Part shown: one piece after another, positions 52,288-62,900 of the stretch | Position numbering within the stretch: position 1 is the stretch's first letter | Layout of the letters: every line of letters begins with the position of its first letter | NCBI GenBank assembly: GCA_015222055.1 | Contig: JADFUR010000066.1 | Span: 1-64,000, forward strand | Reading direction: 5' to 3' | Origin: Bacteroidota bacterium | GTDB taxonomy: Bacteria; Bacteroidota; Bacteroidia; Bacteroidales; B39-G9 | DNA: 64,000 nucleotides | Translations under genes and position numbers: made by a program | Notes under the pieces: generated by a model | Database searches by the model: none | Told to the model about the DNA's origin: nothing | Seen by the model: the letters and a program-made list of their open reading frames with translations, nothing else

Positions 52288-54735
52288 TTAAATATCTATA
52301 GGACTTGAAACTTTTTGTTTAAGAAGAGCCATATCTAAAACATCAATAATATTTTTCACATAATGGAACTTCAAACCTTTAACATAAATATCTTTTATTT
52401 CAGAAATATCTTTTCTGTTATCTTCCGACAAAATAATTTCTTTAATATTTGCACGCTTTGCAGCTAATATTTTCTCTTTAATTCCACCCACTGGTAGCAC
52501 TTTACCTCGAAGAGTTATTTCACCTGTCATGGCTAAATTTTTCTTCACTTTTCGTTGAGTAAATGCTGACGCTAACGATGTTACCATTGTCACACCTGCA
52601 GACGGGCCATCTTTTGGTATAGCACCTTCGGGAACATGAACGTGAACATTCCATTTTTCAAAAACATCTTCGTTAATATTCAATTTTTTTGAATGTGCTT
52701 TCAAATATTCGAGAGCGAGAATAGCAGATTCTTTCATTACATCACCCAAATTTCCTGTTAATGTAAGAGTTCCTTTCCCTTTGCTCAAACTTGTTTCTAT
52801 AAACAAAATTTCACCACCAACAGATGTCCATGCTAATCCTGTAACTACTCCTGCAAATTCATTACCTTGATATTTATCTCTTGAATATTCTTGCACTCCA
52901 AGCAATTTGTTTAAATCCTCAATTGAAATATTTGGATTATATTCTTCTTTAAATGCAATTTTTTTAGCTGTTCGTCTCGTTAATTTTGCTAATTGTTTAT
53001 CTAATTCTCGAACTCCAGATTCTCGAGTATAATTTTCAATAATATTCTCAACAACTTGTTTCGATAATATTAATTGTTGTTGTTTTACTCCGTGAGCTTC
53101 AAGTTGCTTTGGTATTAAATGTCGTTTTGCTATTTCTATTTTTTCTTCAACAATATAACCACTCATTTGTATCATTTCCATTCTATCGCGCAAAGCAGGG
53201 CTAATTGTACTCAAAGTATTTGCAGTTGCTATAAACATTGCCTTTGACAGGTCATAGTCGAGGTCAAGAAAATTATCATGGAAAGTTGAATTCTGCTCAG
53301 GGTCAAGCACCTCTAGCAATGCAGAAGAAGGATCGCCATGATAATCATTCCCTACTTTATCAATCTCATCAAGAATAAAAACTGGGTTTGATGTTTTTGC
53401 TTTCCTTATATTTTGGATTATTCGTCCAGGCATTGCACCAATATATGTTTTACGATGACCGCGAATTTCTGCTTCATCGTGCAAACCACCAAGAGACATT
53501 CTTACATATTTCCTATTCAAAGATTTTGCAATTGATTTACCTAGAGAAGTTTTTCCAACTCCCGGAGGGCCATATAGGCAAATAATTGGGGATTTTAAAT
53601 CTCCTTTTAATTTCAATACAGCAAGATGTTCTAAAATACGCTCTTTGACTTTATCCAATCCATAATGGTCATTATCTAAAATCTTTTGAGCATTTTTTAA
53701 ATCAAAATTATCTTCAGAGTATTCATTCCACGGTAATTCGAGCAAAATCTGCAAATAATTTAACTGCACAGAATATTCACCCGCAGCCGGATTCATTCTT
53801 TGAAGTTTGTTTCTTTCTTTGTTAAAAAGTTCTTCAACTTCTTTGCTCCACTTTTTATCTTTTGCTTTTACCTTCAGTTCCTCAACTTCTTGCTCTAAAG
53901 GGTTCCCTCCTAATTCATCGCGAATAGTCTTCATTTGCTGATTAAGAAGAAATTCTCTTTGTTGCTTATCAAGTTCCGATTTCACTTTTGATTGAATATC
54001 GTCTTTTAGCTCAAGCATTTGAAGCTGAGTAGAAAGATACTCTAATAAAGTAATAGCTCGTTTTTTTAAATCATTTGTTTCAAGTAAATTCTGTTTGCCT
54101 TTAATTTTTACATCAGTATTTGAACAAATAAAATTGATTAAAAATGTGCTGTCGCTAATGTTTTTTAGGGCAAAAATACCCTCTTGTTGAACATTTGTTG
54201 ACAGCTTAATAATTTTTATTGCCAAATCGCGAACAGATCCAATAATAGCATCAAACTCTTTGTCGTTTTTCTTTGCTTTAATATCATTTAATTCTTTTAC
54301 CGAAGCTGTAATATAGGGCTTAACCGACTCAATTTTTTGTATCTCAAAACGTTTCTTGCCCTGAATAATAACCGAGGTCGTATTGTCAGGCATTTCAAGA
54401 ATTTTTATAATCTCTGCTGCTGTACCAACCTTATAGATATCTTTTTCTGTAGGGTTTTCAACATTCTTGTCAATTTGTGTTACTGTACCAATAATTTTGT
54501 CTTTTTTAAAAATCTCTTTTATCAACTTCAAAGATTTCTCTCTGCCAACAGTTATAGGTACAACAACACCCGGAAAAAGAACCGCATTTCTTAAAGGTAA
54601 AATAGGTAACTTTTTAGGCATTTTAAATTTCCCCATATCTCCATCAAAATCAGTTATTATTGGAACAATCTCAGGTGCATTATCATCTCCTGATAATAAT
54701 ATATTCTTAAAATCTATTTCTTCAATATTACTCAT
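52288..54735 (-). CDS. lon: ATP-dependent protease Lon
   Basis: 815 residues, full length. N-terminal substrate-binding LAN domain (about 40-245: [19 protein letters not shown]), coiled-coil hinge, AAA+ domain with Walker [17 protein letters not shown] and Walker [12 protein letters not shown], and the C-terminal Ser-Lys protease with PKDGPSAG (Ser712) and [10 protein letters not shown] (Lys755; the 43-residue spacing equals that of E. coli). It degrades misfolded and regulatory proteins in the cytoplasm. It is preceded by a near-perfect inverted repeat close to the start. Monocistronic in appearance. Confidence 0.98.
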   Translation of the reverse strand: MSNIEEIDFKNILLSGDDNAPEIVPIITDFDGDMGKFKMPKKLPILPLRNAVLFPGVVVPITVGREKSLKLIKEIFKKDKIIGTVTQIDKNVENPTEKDIYKVGTAAEIIKILEMPDNTTSVIIQGKKRFEIQKIESVKPYITASVKELNDIKAKKNDKEFDAIIGSVRDLAIKIIKLSTNVQQEGIFALKNISDSTFLINFICSNTDVKIKGKQNLLETNDLKKRAITLLEYLSTQLQMLELKDDIQSKVKSELDKQQREFLLNQQMKTIRDELGGNPLEQEVEELKVKAKDKKWSKEVEELFNKERNKLQRMNPAAGEYSVQLNYLQILLELPWNEYSEDNFDLKNAQKILDNDHYGLDKVKERILEHLAVLKLKGDLKSPIICLYGPPGVGKTSLGKSIAKSLNRKYVRMSLGGLHDEAEIRGHRKTYIGAMPGRIIQNIRKAKTSNPVFILDEIDKVGNDYHGDPSSALLEVLDPEQNSTFHDNFLDLDYDLSKAMFIATANTLSTISPALRDRMEMIQMSGYIVEEKIEIAKRHLIPKQLEAHGVKQQQLILSKQVVENIIENYTRESGVRELDKQLAKLTRRTAKKIAFKEEYNPNISIEDLNKLLGVQEYSRDKYQGNEFAGVVTGLAWTSVGGEILFIETSLSKGKGTLTLTGNLGDVMKESAILALEYLKAHSKKLNINEDVFEKWNVHVHVPEGAIPKDGPSAGVTMVTSLASAFTQRKVKKNLAMTGEITLRGKVLPVGGIKEKILAAKRANIKEIILSEDNRKDISEIKDIYVKGLKFHYVKNIIDVLDMALLKQKVSSPIDI

Positions 54736-54749
54736 AAAACATAAAAAAA

Positions 54750-54774
54750 TTTATTTGTCAATTTGACAGATAAA
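54750..54774 (-). promoter_or_regulatory. Dyad close upstream of the lon start
   Basis: TTTATTTGTCAA (54750-54761) and TTGACAGATAAA (54763-54774) form an inverted repeat with one mismatch, centre TGTCAAATTGACA on the lon strand, 15 bases before the ATG. It could be an operator or mRNA hairpin in the leader. It is not CIRCE. The remaining gap to 54958 shows nothing else. Confidence 0.4.
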
Positions 54775-54958
54775 TGTAAAACAATAAATTTATTCATTCA
54801 CTCAAAACTAAAAATCTCACGATTGTATAAACCAATCACAAGCAAGGATAAACTCCTTATTATTAAACAACAACCTTATTCTCTTCTCTTTTTAGATTGT
54901 TATTTTTATTTTTTTACATAGAACTTATCTATGTTGTTTGTCAATAGTTATGCCAAAA

Positions 54959-56161
54959 TTATTTAAAATTCCTATACTGTTCTGTTATATTAAAAATGTG
55001 TGATAATATTTCTTTGTCAACATCTTTAAGTTTAACATTTCGTCGTGCCATTACTTTCTCCGCAACCTGAAACACTTTATTTAATCGATAAGTCATAAAA
55101 CCACTTGTACCACCCCATGCAAACGAGGGTATAAAATTTCGTTGAAACCCAGAACCAAAAATATTTGCACTAATGCCAATAATAGTACCGGTATTAAACA
55201 TTGTATTTATTCCACATTTTGAATGGTCTCCCATTATTAATCCACAAAACTGCAAACCGGTATCAGCAAAATGATTTGTTTTGTAATCCCACAATTTCAC
55301 GCTTGCATAATTATTTTTTAAGTTCGAATTATTACTGTCAGCTCCAATATTACACCACTCACCAACAACAGCATTTCCTAAAAATCCGTCGTGAGCTTTA
55401 TTTGTATAACCAAAAAATACAACATTGCTTAACTCGCCACCAACTTTAGAATGAGGACCAACTGTTGTTGGACCGTAAATTTTAGCTGACATTTTAACAA
55501 CCGAATGTTCACACAAAACAAAAGGGCCTCTTATAACTGCACCTTCCATAACTTCGGCGTCTTTGCCAATATAAACGAAACCTGTTTGGGCATTTATTGT
55601 TACAAATTCAAGTTTTGCTCCTTGTTCAATAAAAATATTTTCTTTACCAATAACATTATTTGTTTTACTTATTGGCTGACTTTTTCGTCCTTTGGTGATA
55701 AGTTGAAAATCAGACTTTATTGCCTGTTCGTTTAAGCTAAAAATGTCCCATGAATAATTTATTTTTACAAATTCTGAAACACAGTTTACAAGGGCAACGT
55801 TATTATCTTCAAAATTATTTTGAACTTGCTTAAAATTTTTTGCTAATTTTTCAGACAATCTTACAGCAAGCAAAACATCATTTTTTATTAAAGCACAATT
55901 AATTTTTAATGAGTTTATTTCATTCACCAAATTTTCTTCCGGCAAAACTGAAGCATTAATAAAAACATTATCATCAGAATACTCTGCTACATATTTTTGT
56001 TGCAAATAATCTTGAGTATAATATGAGCAGTTTTGGTTTAAATGTTTTTCCCATTTTTCTTTTATGGTAAGAATCCCAATTCTTATTTCAGCAATCGGGC
56101 GTGTATAAGTTAATGGCAAAAGATTAATCCATGTCTTGTCGTCAAATAAAATATAGTTCAT
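54959..56161 (-). CDS. GlmU-family nucleotidyltransferase-like protein
   Basis: 400 residues. The first half resembles a nucleotidyltransferase (MNYILFDDKTWINLLPLTYTRP, EIRIGILTIKEKWEKHL) but lacks the G-x-G-T-R-M pyrophosphorylase loop. The second half is a left-handed beta-helix acyltransferase fold with hexapeptide repeats (about 175-330: VIRGPFVLCEHSVVKMSAKI, GAVVGEWCNIGADSNNSNLK-like). This pair of domains is a distinctive Bacteroidota 'GlmU family' protein, not the classical bifunctional GlmU. It may act in sugar nucleotide or envelope precursor synthesis; the activity is not established. Confidence 0.85.
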   Translation of the reverse strand: MNYILFDDKTWINLLPLTYTRPIAEIRIGILTIKEKWEKHLNQNCSYYTQDYLQQKYVAEYSDDNVFINASVLPEENLVNEINSLKINCALIKNDVLLAVRLSEKLAKNFKQVQNNFEDNNVALVNCVSEFVKINYSWDIFSLNEQAIKSDFQLITKGRKSQPISKTNNVIGKENIFIEQGAKLEFVTINAQTGFVYIGKDAEVMEGAVIRGPFVLCEHSVVKMSAKIYGPTTVGPHSKVGGELSNVVFFGYTNKAHDGFLGNAVVGEWCNIGADSNNSNLKNNYASVKLWDYKTNHFADTGLQFCGLIMGDHSKCGINTMFNTGTIIGISANIFGSGFQRNFIPSFAWGGTSGFMTYRLNKVFQVAEKVMARRNVKLKDVDKEILSHIFNITEQYRNFK

Positions 56162-56257
56162 TTCTTCTAATATTTGATTGGTATTTGCAAAATTACTGTT
56201 TATTTTTCAACAAGCAAATGCAGTAGGTCTATTTGCTTATTTTTTAAAAATAAAAAT

Positions 56258-56290
56258 TGTAAAAAAAAAGCCTCTCATATTGAGAGGCTT
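56258..56290 (-). terminator. Intrinsic terminator of tRNA-Gln
   Basis: In the tRNA direction AAGCCTCTCA-ATA-TGAGAGGCTT (56290 to 56268) is a perfect 10-bp stem followed by a run of T, 4 bases after the mature tRNA end. A textbook intrinsic terminator. Confidence 0.9.
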
Positions 56291-56293
56291 ATG

Positions 56294-56366
56294 TTGTCCG
56301 ACCAGGGCTCGAACCTGGACTCTTATGTACCAAAAACATACGTGTTGCCAGTTACACCATCGGACA
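56294..56366 (-). tRNA. tRNA-Gln (anticodon TTG)
   Basis: 73-nt cloverleaf on the minus strand: acceptor TGTCCGA/TCGGACA, D arm GTGT-AACTGGCA-ACAC, anticodon stem TATGT/ACATA with loop TTTTGGT (anticodon TTG), T arm CCAGG-TTCGAGC-CCTGG, discriminator A. CCA is not encoded. It has its own promoter and terminator. Gln(TTG) is one of the three tRNAs thiolated by MnmA, encoded at 27984-29051. The DNA just upstream bears a direct repeat copied 3.4 kb away. Confidence 0.97.
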
Positions 56367-56383
56367 ATTATTATTTGAGGTTG

Positions 56384-56413
56384 CAAATTTAATAAAAAAT
56401 TTAAATTTTCAAA
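56384..56413 (-). promoter_or_regulatory. Promoter of tRNA-Gln
   Basis: On the minus strand TTTG (56413-56410), 18 bases, TAAATTTG (56391-56384), both boxes matching the Bacteroidota consensus; the mature 5' end is 18 bases further. The -33 box overlaps the start of the direct repeat. Confidence 0.6.
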
Positions 56414-56446
56414 CAATTTTTATTAATTTTTATTGTTAGAATAATT
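56409..56446 (+). repeat. Direct repeat copy A (left of the insert)
   Basis: TCAAACAATTTTTATT, a duplicated AATTTTTATT, then GTTAGAATAATT. Without the extra 10 bases it is identical over 28 bases to 59775-59802. Weaker similarity (ATTCGTTAAAAATTT versus ATTCGCTAAAATTTT) continues beyond. It starts at the tRNA-Gln promoter. Confidence 0.65.
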
Positions 56447-56522
56447 TATTTTTTATTCGTTAAAAATTTCAATCAGAATAAAAACAAATTAGTTGTTTTT
56501 TACAAAAAAATGAAGGTGTTGA

Positions 56523-57345
56523 AAATACAAGGTAGAAATGATTAAAAATGCCTACATAGATTTATATGTAAATGGAAACTTTAAAGAAAAACTATTGTTC
56601 AATAATAAAGCATACATATCAAATTACACACCAAAAACAAACGACCATCTCAAAATTTTTTCTTCTACTCAAACATACGATACCATAAATGCTGAGGCAA
56701 CAATACCGAACAAAACGCTAATAAACAATGAAGCCGTTGAATTTACTAAAAATGGCTTTATTGACAAGGAAGGATTTCTTAATGATTTGATAAAATTCCA
56801 ATTTGAAGACCCAGCAAATACTGAAAATTTCTACGAAGCTTTTATTTCTTTTACGGTTGAAACAGATTCAACAATAAACACATACCAACCCTATTTATAT
56901 TATAGCAACAATCCAATAATTGAAAACGAAGATCAACTTATTTATGAACTAAGATCCATTTTATTTTCAGATGAACTTTTTGATGGTAAAACTGCATTTA
57001 TTGATATTGCATTTGAAAAACACTATATCAATAATAATGAAAGAATAAAACAAACTCGTCTAATTTTTATGTCAATATCAAAAGAATACTACTTGTATAA
57101 AAAGAGCAGAAGCTTATCATCGACTCGATTTAGGATTAAATTTCCGAAAAGAAATAAAATGGGGTACACGAACGTTGAATTTAAGTGTTTATAATCTTTA
57201 CAATCGCAAAAACCCTTATTTTTATACTCTTAGTACAAAGCCTACATCTAACATTAACAGTAACGGTAACGAAAAAGTTTATTTACTTCGTAATAGTTTA
57301 TTTCCTTTTATACCATCAATAAGCTATTCTATTAAATTTAAGTAA
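56523..57345 (+). pseudogene. Collapsed DUF4249/TonB-receptor pair (fourth copy)
   Basis: The first ~195 codons from ATG 56538 are DUF4249: KNAYIDLYVNGNFKEKLL, LIKFQFEDPANTENFYEAFI, SILFSDELFDGKTAF, SISKEYYLYKKS. Signal peptide and first strands are missing; a stop lies six codons upstream. At about 57105-57112 the sequence switches, out of frame, into the end of a TonB receptor: AYHRLDLGLNFRKEIKWG, LSVYNLYNRKNPYFYTL, ending SYSIKFK at 57343-57345. The order lipoprotein-receptor is that of intact pairs 2 and 3, so one deletion removed the join, about 50 lipoprotein codons and over 700 receptor codons. A 218-residue chimera may still be translated. Confidence 0.85.
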
Positions 57346-57377
57346 TGGTTAAATAAAAATTTGATACAGAGTTGCTT

Positions 57378-59711
57378 TTATTGTTTAATAATTCTGTAGG
57401 AAATGAACTTTTCTTTATCTAAAAGTTTTAGTATATAAATTCCTTTAGGAATATCAGAAAAATTCATAGTAATGTTCTTAAATTTATTAACATTTATGCT
57501 TTTCAATAGTCGTCCCATAATATTATATAACTGAACTTTTTCCGGTTGCCATTCATCAGACAATTCAATATTTACCTGATTATTAACTGGATTTGGATAA
57601 ATGTTTATTCTTAGTTTATGAATATCTTCAATATTAGAATTATCAACTAAAAAATTTATTGTAATATTTTCTGACCTACAGCTAAAGGAATTTATTGCAT
57701 AAGCGTTTTTCATTTCACCCTCATTAACAACAATATATGTTGTGTCATCTATAATATTACCATATTCAAAAAAGTATGTAACATCCTGATAATTAGAACT
57801 TAAAATTAAAGCAACCGAGTCCCCTTTTGTTACAATAGTATCAGAAAAATTTGAATAAATATAAACTGAATCTGGATTAATCAATTCAATAGTATCGCAT
57901 ACTTGAGTACCTAATGCATCTGTAATTTGAATGCTATAAAAACCTGCAGAAAGCTCACTTCTGATAATTAGATTAGTATCATTTTCCCAAAGATATTCAT
58001 ATGGATAAATACCACCAAAAACTTTTATTTTTATTTCTCCATCTTCATCATTATGACAAAAAATATCTTTATTTACAAATATTCTTGAAAATAATGCATC
58101 TATAGGATAGCTTTCATTTAATTGTGTATAATCAACATTGTCTTCAATATATTCCTTATAAGTACTTACAGCAAAATAACAACTATCACATAATTCACCT
58201 GAATATGTATAACTCAAATCATTTTCTACATTAATGTTCTCAATTAAGGAATCATTATTAACAATATAAAGTTTGTATCCTTCAATAGTTTCATTGAGTG
58301 ATTTTTCCCAGCTTAAAATATAATTTTCATTATTTTTTATTGCTTTTACTTTTAAAGGAGGGACAATTGTGATAGAATCAATTAATTGTGATAAATTATT
58401 TATATAATTTACTTTCCCATAATTAAAATTATCGTAAAAATCAAAAATCATATCGTCAACGGATTGCCCTAAAGAAGAATACCAAAAATTGGAATCAATT
58501 TCAATATCAGCCTCCCCACGATACTCTATATTACTGTTAATAAAATTATTATTACTGATATTTGTACTATCAAATTCTTCTATTGAAATTCCATAATATG
58601 AATTATTAATAAAAGTATTGTTTTTAATGTATGTATTGGCTATTGTATATACACCATTATACTTATCAATATATAATCCATAACCATTACTTATGAATTG
58701 ATTATTATATATTTCAGCTCTGCCACTTAAATTTCCGTATATACCACAAGCGTTTTTTATAAAAATATTATTTTTAATTGTACCGTGATATTTATAACCA
58801 CTGCTTTCTCCAAATTCTATTCCCTTATCACATTTTATAAAAATATTATTTAAAACATTTCCATTTATATCATTAAAAGAAATATAAGAATTATAAAATG
58901 TATTTGATTCAATAGAAATATCATGTGATGAATTAGATTCACTATGAAACATATAAATATATGAATTAACAAAATAATTGTTCTTTATCGATATATCATT
59001 ATAATTTGGGAGACTATAAATTCTATAATTCTCAAATTTTGAGTTTTCAATTAGTATATTTCTTAAATTTTTAATTCTTAATTCATAATATTTACAATAC
59101 TCCGTTATTTCATTCGTAAAAAATAAGCAATTATCAATTAAAATTTTGCTGCTACTATATTGTATAAGATTATAAAAAAAATATTTGACATTTGTGATAT
59201 TTGTGTTTTTAATCACAAGTGTATCTTTTAAATTGCCATAAATCCCATTTTCACAAGCAAATAATTCGCAATAATTAAAGTATGAAGAGGAAGCAGTATC
59301 CAAGTTTATTAAATTTTCAGCATTAGATAATTTACAGTATTCAAATTTATTTCCTGACAAATAATTTAATTCCGAATCAAATTTAGTACTTGATTCTTCA
59401 AAAGAGAATCCTTGCCAAGAATATGTTATACTATTCGATTCTCCCTTTATGATGATTGAATCATTTATTGTACCAATAGCATGAATTTCTCCCTTAATGT
59501 AAAAAAATTTGCTATTGCTTACAAATATTTCAACACCTGGTTCTATTTCCAAAATAATATTATCTTCAACAAATATATTTTCAATAACCAAATATGGACT
59601 ATTTTCTTTAGTCCAGATTGTATTTTCTGAAATTATTCCTCCAACCTCTGTGTATTGTGCCCAAGAGTTAATATTTATAAAAATAAATAGAATAAATAAT
59701 AATTTTTTCAT
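57378..59711 (-). CDS. Secreted parallel beta-helix protein with T9SS sorting tail
   Basis: 777 residues. Signal peptide MKKLLFILFIFININSWAQ (about 1-19). Residues about 35-430 are Asn-rich beta-helix coils (NNIFIKNACGIYGNLSGRAE, NNTFINNSYYGISIEEF). A fibronectin-like segment (about 440-515: LSWEKSLNETIEGYKLYIVN) and a PKD/SprB-like repeat (about 525-600: GEIKIKVFGGIYPYEYLWEN) follow. The end is a type A Por secretion tail: LRINIYPNPVNNQVNIELSD, VQLYNIMGRLLKS, IPKGIYILKL, RIIKQ. It should be exported by Sec and then by T9SS to the surface. Beta-helix proteins often bind or cleave polysaccharide; no catalytic motif seen. Confidence 0.9.
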   Translation of the reverse strand: MKKLLFILFIFININSWAQYTEVGGIISENTIWTKENSPYLVIENIFVEDNIILEIEPGVEIFVSNSKFFYIKGEIHAIGTINDSIIIKGESNSITYSWQGFSFEESSTKFDSELNYLSGNKFEYCKLSNAENLINLDTASSSYFNYCELFACENGIYGNLKDTLVIKNTNITNVKYFFYNLIQYSSSKILIDNCLFFTNEITEYCKYYELRIKNLRNILIENSKFENYRIYSLPNYNDISIKNNYFVNSYIYMFHSESNSSHDISIESNTFYNSYISFNDINGNVLNNIFIKCDKGIEFGESSGYKYHGTIKNNIFIKNACGIYGNLSGRAEIYNNQFISNGYGLYIDKYNGVYTIANTYIKNNTFINNSYYGISIEEFDSTNISNNNFINSNIEYRGEADIEIDSNFWYSSLGQSVDDMIFDFYDNFNYGKVNYINNLSQLIDSITIVPPLKVKAIKNNENYILSWEKSLNETIEGYKLYIVNNDSLIENINVENDLSYTYSGELCDSCYFAVSTYKEYIEDNVDYTQLNESYPIDALFSRIFVNKDIFCHNDEDGEIKIKVFGGIYPYEYLWENDTNLIIRSELSAGFYSIQITDALGTQVCDTIELINPDSVYIYSNFSDTIVTKGDSVALILSSNYQDVTYFFEYGNIIDDTTYIVVNEGEMKNAYAINSFSCRSENITINFLVDNSNIEDIHKLRINIYPNPVNNQVNIELSDEWQPEKVQLYNIMGRLLKSINVNKFKNITMNFSDIPKGIYILKLLDKEKFISYRIIKQ

Positions 59712-59774
59712 AATATTTTGACGTGTTTATTGTTAATTAGTAAAATGTAAAATTAATCAACAAACGACACAAAA

Positions 59775-59802
59775 TCAAACAATTTTTATTGTTAGAATAA
59801 TT
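59775..59802 (+). repeat. Direct repeat copy B (right of the insert)
   Basis: TCAAACAATTTTTATT and GTTAGAATAATT, identical to copy A at 56409 apart from A's 10-base duplication. It lies in the 213-base gap before the DUF2723 gene, same orientation. The rest of the gap holds AT-rich sequence with no clear promoter (TTTCTTTG at 59862-59869 is a partial -7 match). Confidence 0.65.
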
Positions 59803-59924
59803 AATACCAATATTTTATTATATATTCGCTAAAATTTTTACTAATTAAGTATAAAATAAACTTTCTTTGTAGAAACTCAATACCCAAAATCAAAAAACAT
59901 TAATTTACTTAATAAAAGCAATTT

Positions 59925-62900
59925 ATGGAATTCAAACAAATGAAAAAATACAATCTTTATAACAATATTTTTGGCTGGGGAGCTTTTTTAATAGCAGCTA
60001 TTGTTTATTTACTCACCATTGAACCTACAACAAGTTTCTGGGATTGTGGTGAATTTATTGCAACTTCGTTTAAATTAGAAGTAGGACATCCTCCCGGAGC
60101 TCCTTTATTCATGATAATAGCCCGTTTCTTTTCTCTATTTGCAAAAGATACTGCACATGTTGCAATTATGATAAATTCAATGTCTGCCTTAGCAAGTGCA
60201 TTTACCATAATGTTTTTATTTTGGACTATAACTCATCTTGCAAAAAGAATAATTATAAAAAACAATGAAATAACACCAGGCAATTTAATTGCTGTTTTAG
60301 GCAGTGGTTTAGTTGGTGCTTTAGCTTATACTTTTTCCGATTCTTTCTGGTTTTCAGCTGTTGAAGGGGAAGTCTATGCTTCTTCGTCATTGTTTACAGC
60401 AGTTGTTTTTTGGGCTATCTTAAAATGGGAAGATGTAGCCGACGAAAAACATGCAAACCGTTGGATTATTTTAATTGCTTACCTTATGGGACTGTCAATT
60501 GGGGTGCACCTTCTTAACTTATTAGCAATTCCGGCATTAGTATTTATTTACTATTTCAAAAAATATGAAGTTACAAAAACAGGAATAGTAAAAACCATAA
60601 TTCTTTCGATATTGATTCTTGGTGCAACAGTTTATGGAATAATACCGGGAGTAGTAAAACTTGCCTCTTATTTTGAACTTCTTTTTGTTAATGGTTTTGG
60701 AATGCCTTATAATTCTGGCGTTGTTTTTTATATACTATTATTAATAAGCTTAATTGTTTGGAGCTTACATTACACCTTTAAACACAAAAAAGTTGTTTTA
60801 AACACCATTATTACAGCTTTTACTGTTATTTTAATTGGTTATTCTTCTTTTGCAATGATTATTATTCGTTCGGCAGCAGACTTACCAATGGATGAAAATA
60901 ATCCCGAGAATGTATTTTCATTTTTATCCTATCTTAATCGCGAACAATATGGCGACAGACCTTTAGTTAAAGGTCAATATTTTAATTCACCTTTAGACAA
61001 AGAAAAACCATACTCTGACAAAACGACTTATGTAAAAAAAAACAAAAAATATGTTTTAATAAAAATCGGACAATCATACAATTATGACAAGCGATTTACA
61101 ACATTTTTCCCTCGTATGTTCAGCTCTCAAAAACCCGAACATATTAAAACATATAAAGATTGGGCAAAAATAAAAGGAACACCAATAACAATTACAAACC
61201 GTCAAGGCGAACGAGAAACTATTAACAAACCTACTTTTGGTGAAAATTTAAAATTCTTTTTCAAATACCAAGTAGGCTATATGTATTTCAGGTATTTTAT
61301 GTGGAATTTTTCGGGACGTCAAAACGACATACAAGGAAATGGTGACAATATTAATGGAAACTGGATAAGCGGTATTAATTTTATTGACAACGCAAGAATA
61401 GGGTCACAGGAAAATCTTCCGCAAAGCATGTTAAACAATAAAGCACGTAACAAATATTATATGCTTCCATTTTTATTAGGCTTAATAGGTTTCTTTTTTC
61501 AATATAAGAAAGATGGCAAAAATTTTTGGGTTGTTTCTTTACTTTTCATTTTAACAGGTATTGCAATTGTTGTATATCTTAATCAAGCTCCGCAACAACC
61601 ACGCGAACGTGATTATGCCTATGCTGCATCTTTTTATGCTTTCGCTATTTGGATTGGCCTCGGAGTACTGGGTATTCACAACTTTTTGAGCAAAAAAACA
61701 CCAGCCAAACTTAGTGCAATAGTTACAACTATTTTATGTCTTGCCTTTGTTCCGGGACTTATGGCTAGCGAAAACTGGGACGACCACGACAGATCTAACA
61801 GATATACTGCCCGAGACTTTGCTTCAAACTATTTGAATTCGTGCGAAAAAAATGCAATTATATTTACAAATGGCGATAACGACACTTTCCCATTATGGTA
61901 TGCTCAGGAGGTTGAAGGAATTAGAACCGACATAAGAGTTATTAACTTAAGTCTTTTACAAACAGACTGGTATATTGACCAAATGAAACGAAAGGCTTAC
62001 GATTCTGAAGCCGTTCCCTTTTCTCTTACCTCCGACAAGTATATTCAAGGAACACGAGACATTGTATATGTTATTGAAAGAATAAAAAGCCATATTGATT
62101 TAAAAGAGGCTATTAATTTTGTTGCAGATGACAATCCTAAAACAAAAATACCTCAAGCTCCTGACTTAGACTATTTTCCATCGAAAAAATTTAGTATTTC
62201 TGTTGATTCAGCAAAAGTTATTTCAAACGGAACGGTAAATATAAAAGATGCCGATAAGATTGTTAAAACAATTAAATGGGACATAAAAAAAGACTACGTT
62301 CTAAAAAACAACTTAATGGTTTTAGACCTTTTGGCAAATAATGAATGGGAACGCCCAATTTATTTTGCAATTACTGTTGGTTCCGACAATTACTTACAAC
62401 TGGAAGAATATTTCCAATTAGAAGGCTTAGCCTACAGACTGGTTCCTATAAAAACGAAAAGCAGAGATGGCCAAATAGGAAGAATTGCAACAGATATTAT
62501 GTATAACAATATGATGAACAAATTCAAGTTTGGCGGCATTAACGATTCTACTGTTTATCTTGATGAGAACAATTTAAGAATGACCATGAATCTAAAAAGC
62601 AATTTTGCTCGTTTAGCAAATGCTCTTATAGATGAAGGTAAAAAAGATTCTGCTGTTGCTGCTCTCGACAGATGTATGGAGTTGATGCCAGATAAATTAA
62701 TCCCTTTCAATTATTTTAATGTTCTTGTTACTGATAGCTATTATAAAGCAGGAGAATATAAAAAGGCAAATAATATTGCAAAACGCTTATCAAAAATTTC
62801 ACAAGATAACTTACAGTACTTTTTATCTTTACCAAAAAAATATCAGATGTCTAATGATTTTGAGATAAGAAAAAACATTTCTGTATTGCAAGAATTGGCA

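Noticed and set aside
54736..54790. CIRCE element before lon
   Set aside because: The dyad is TGTCAA-type and compact; CIRCE needs TTAGCACTC-N9-GAGTGCTAA.
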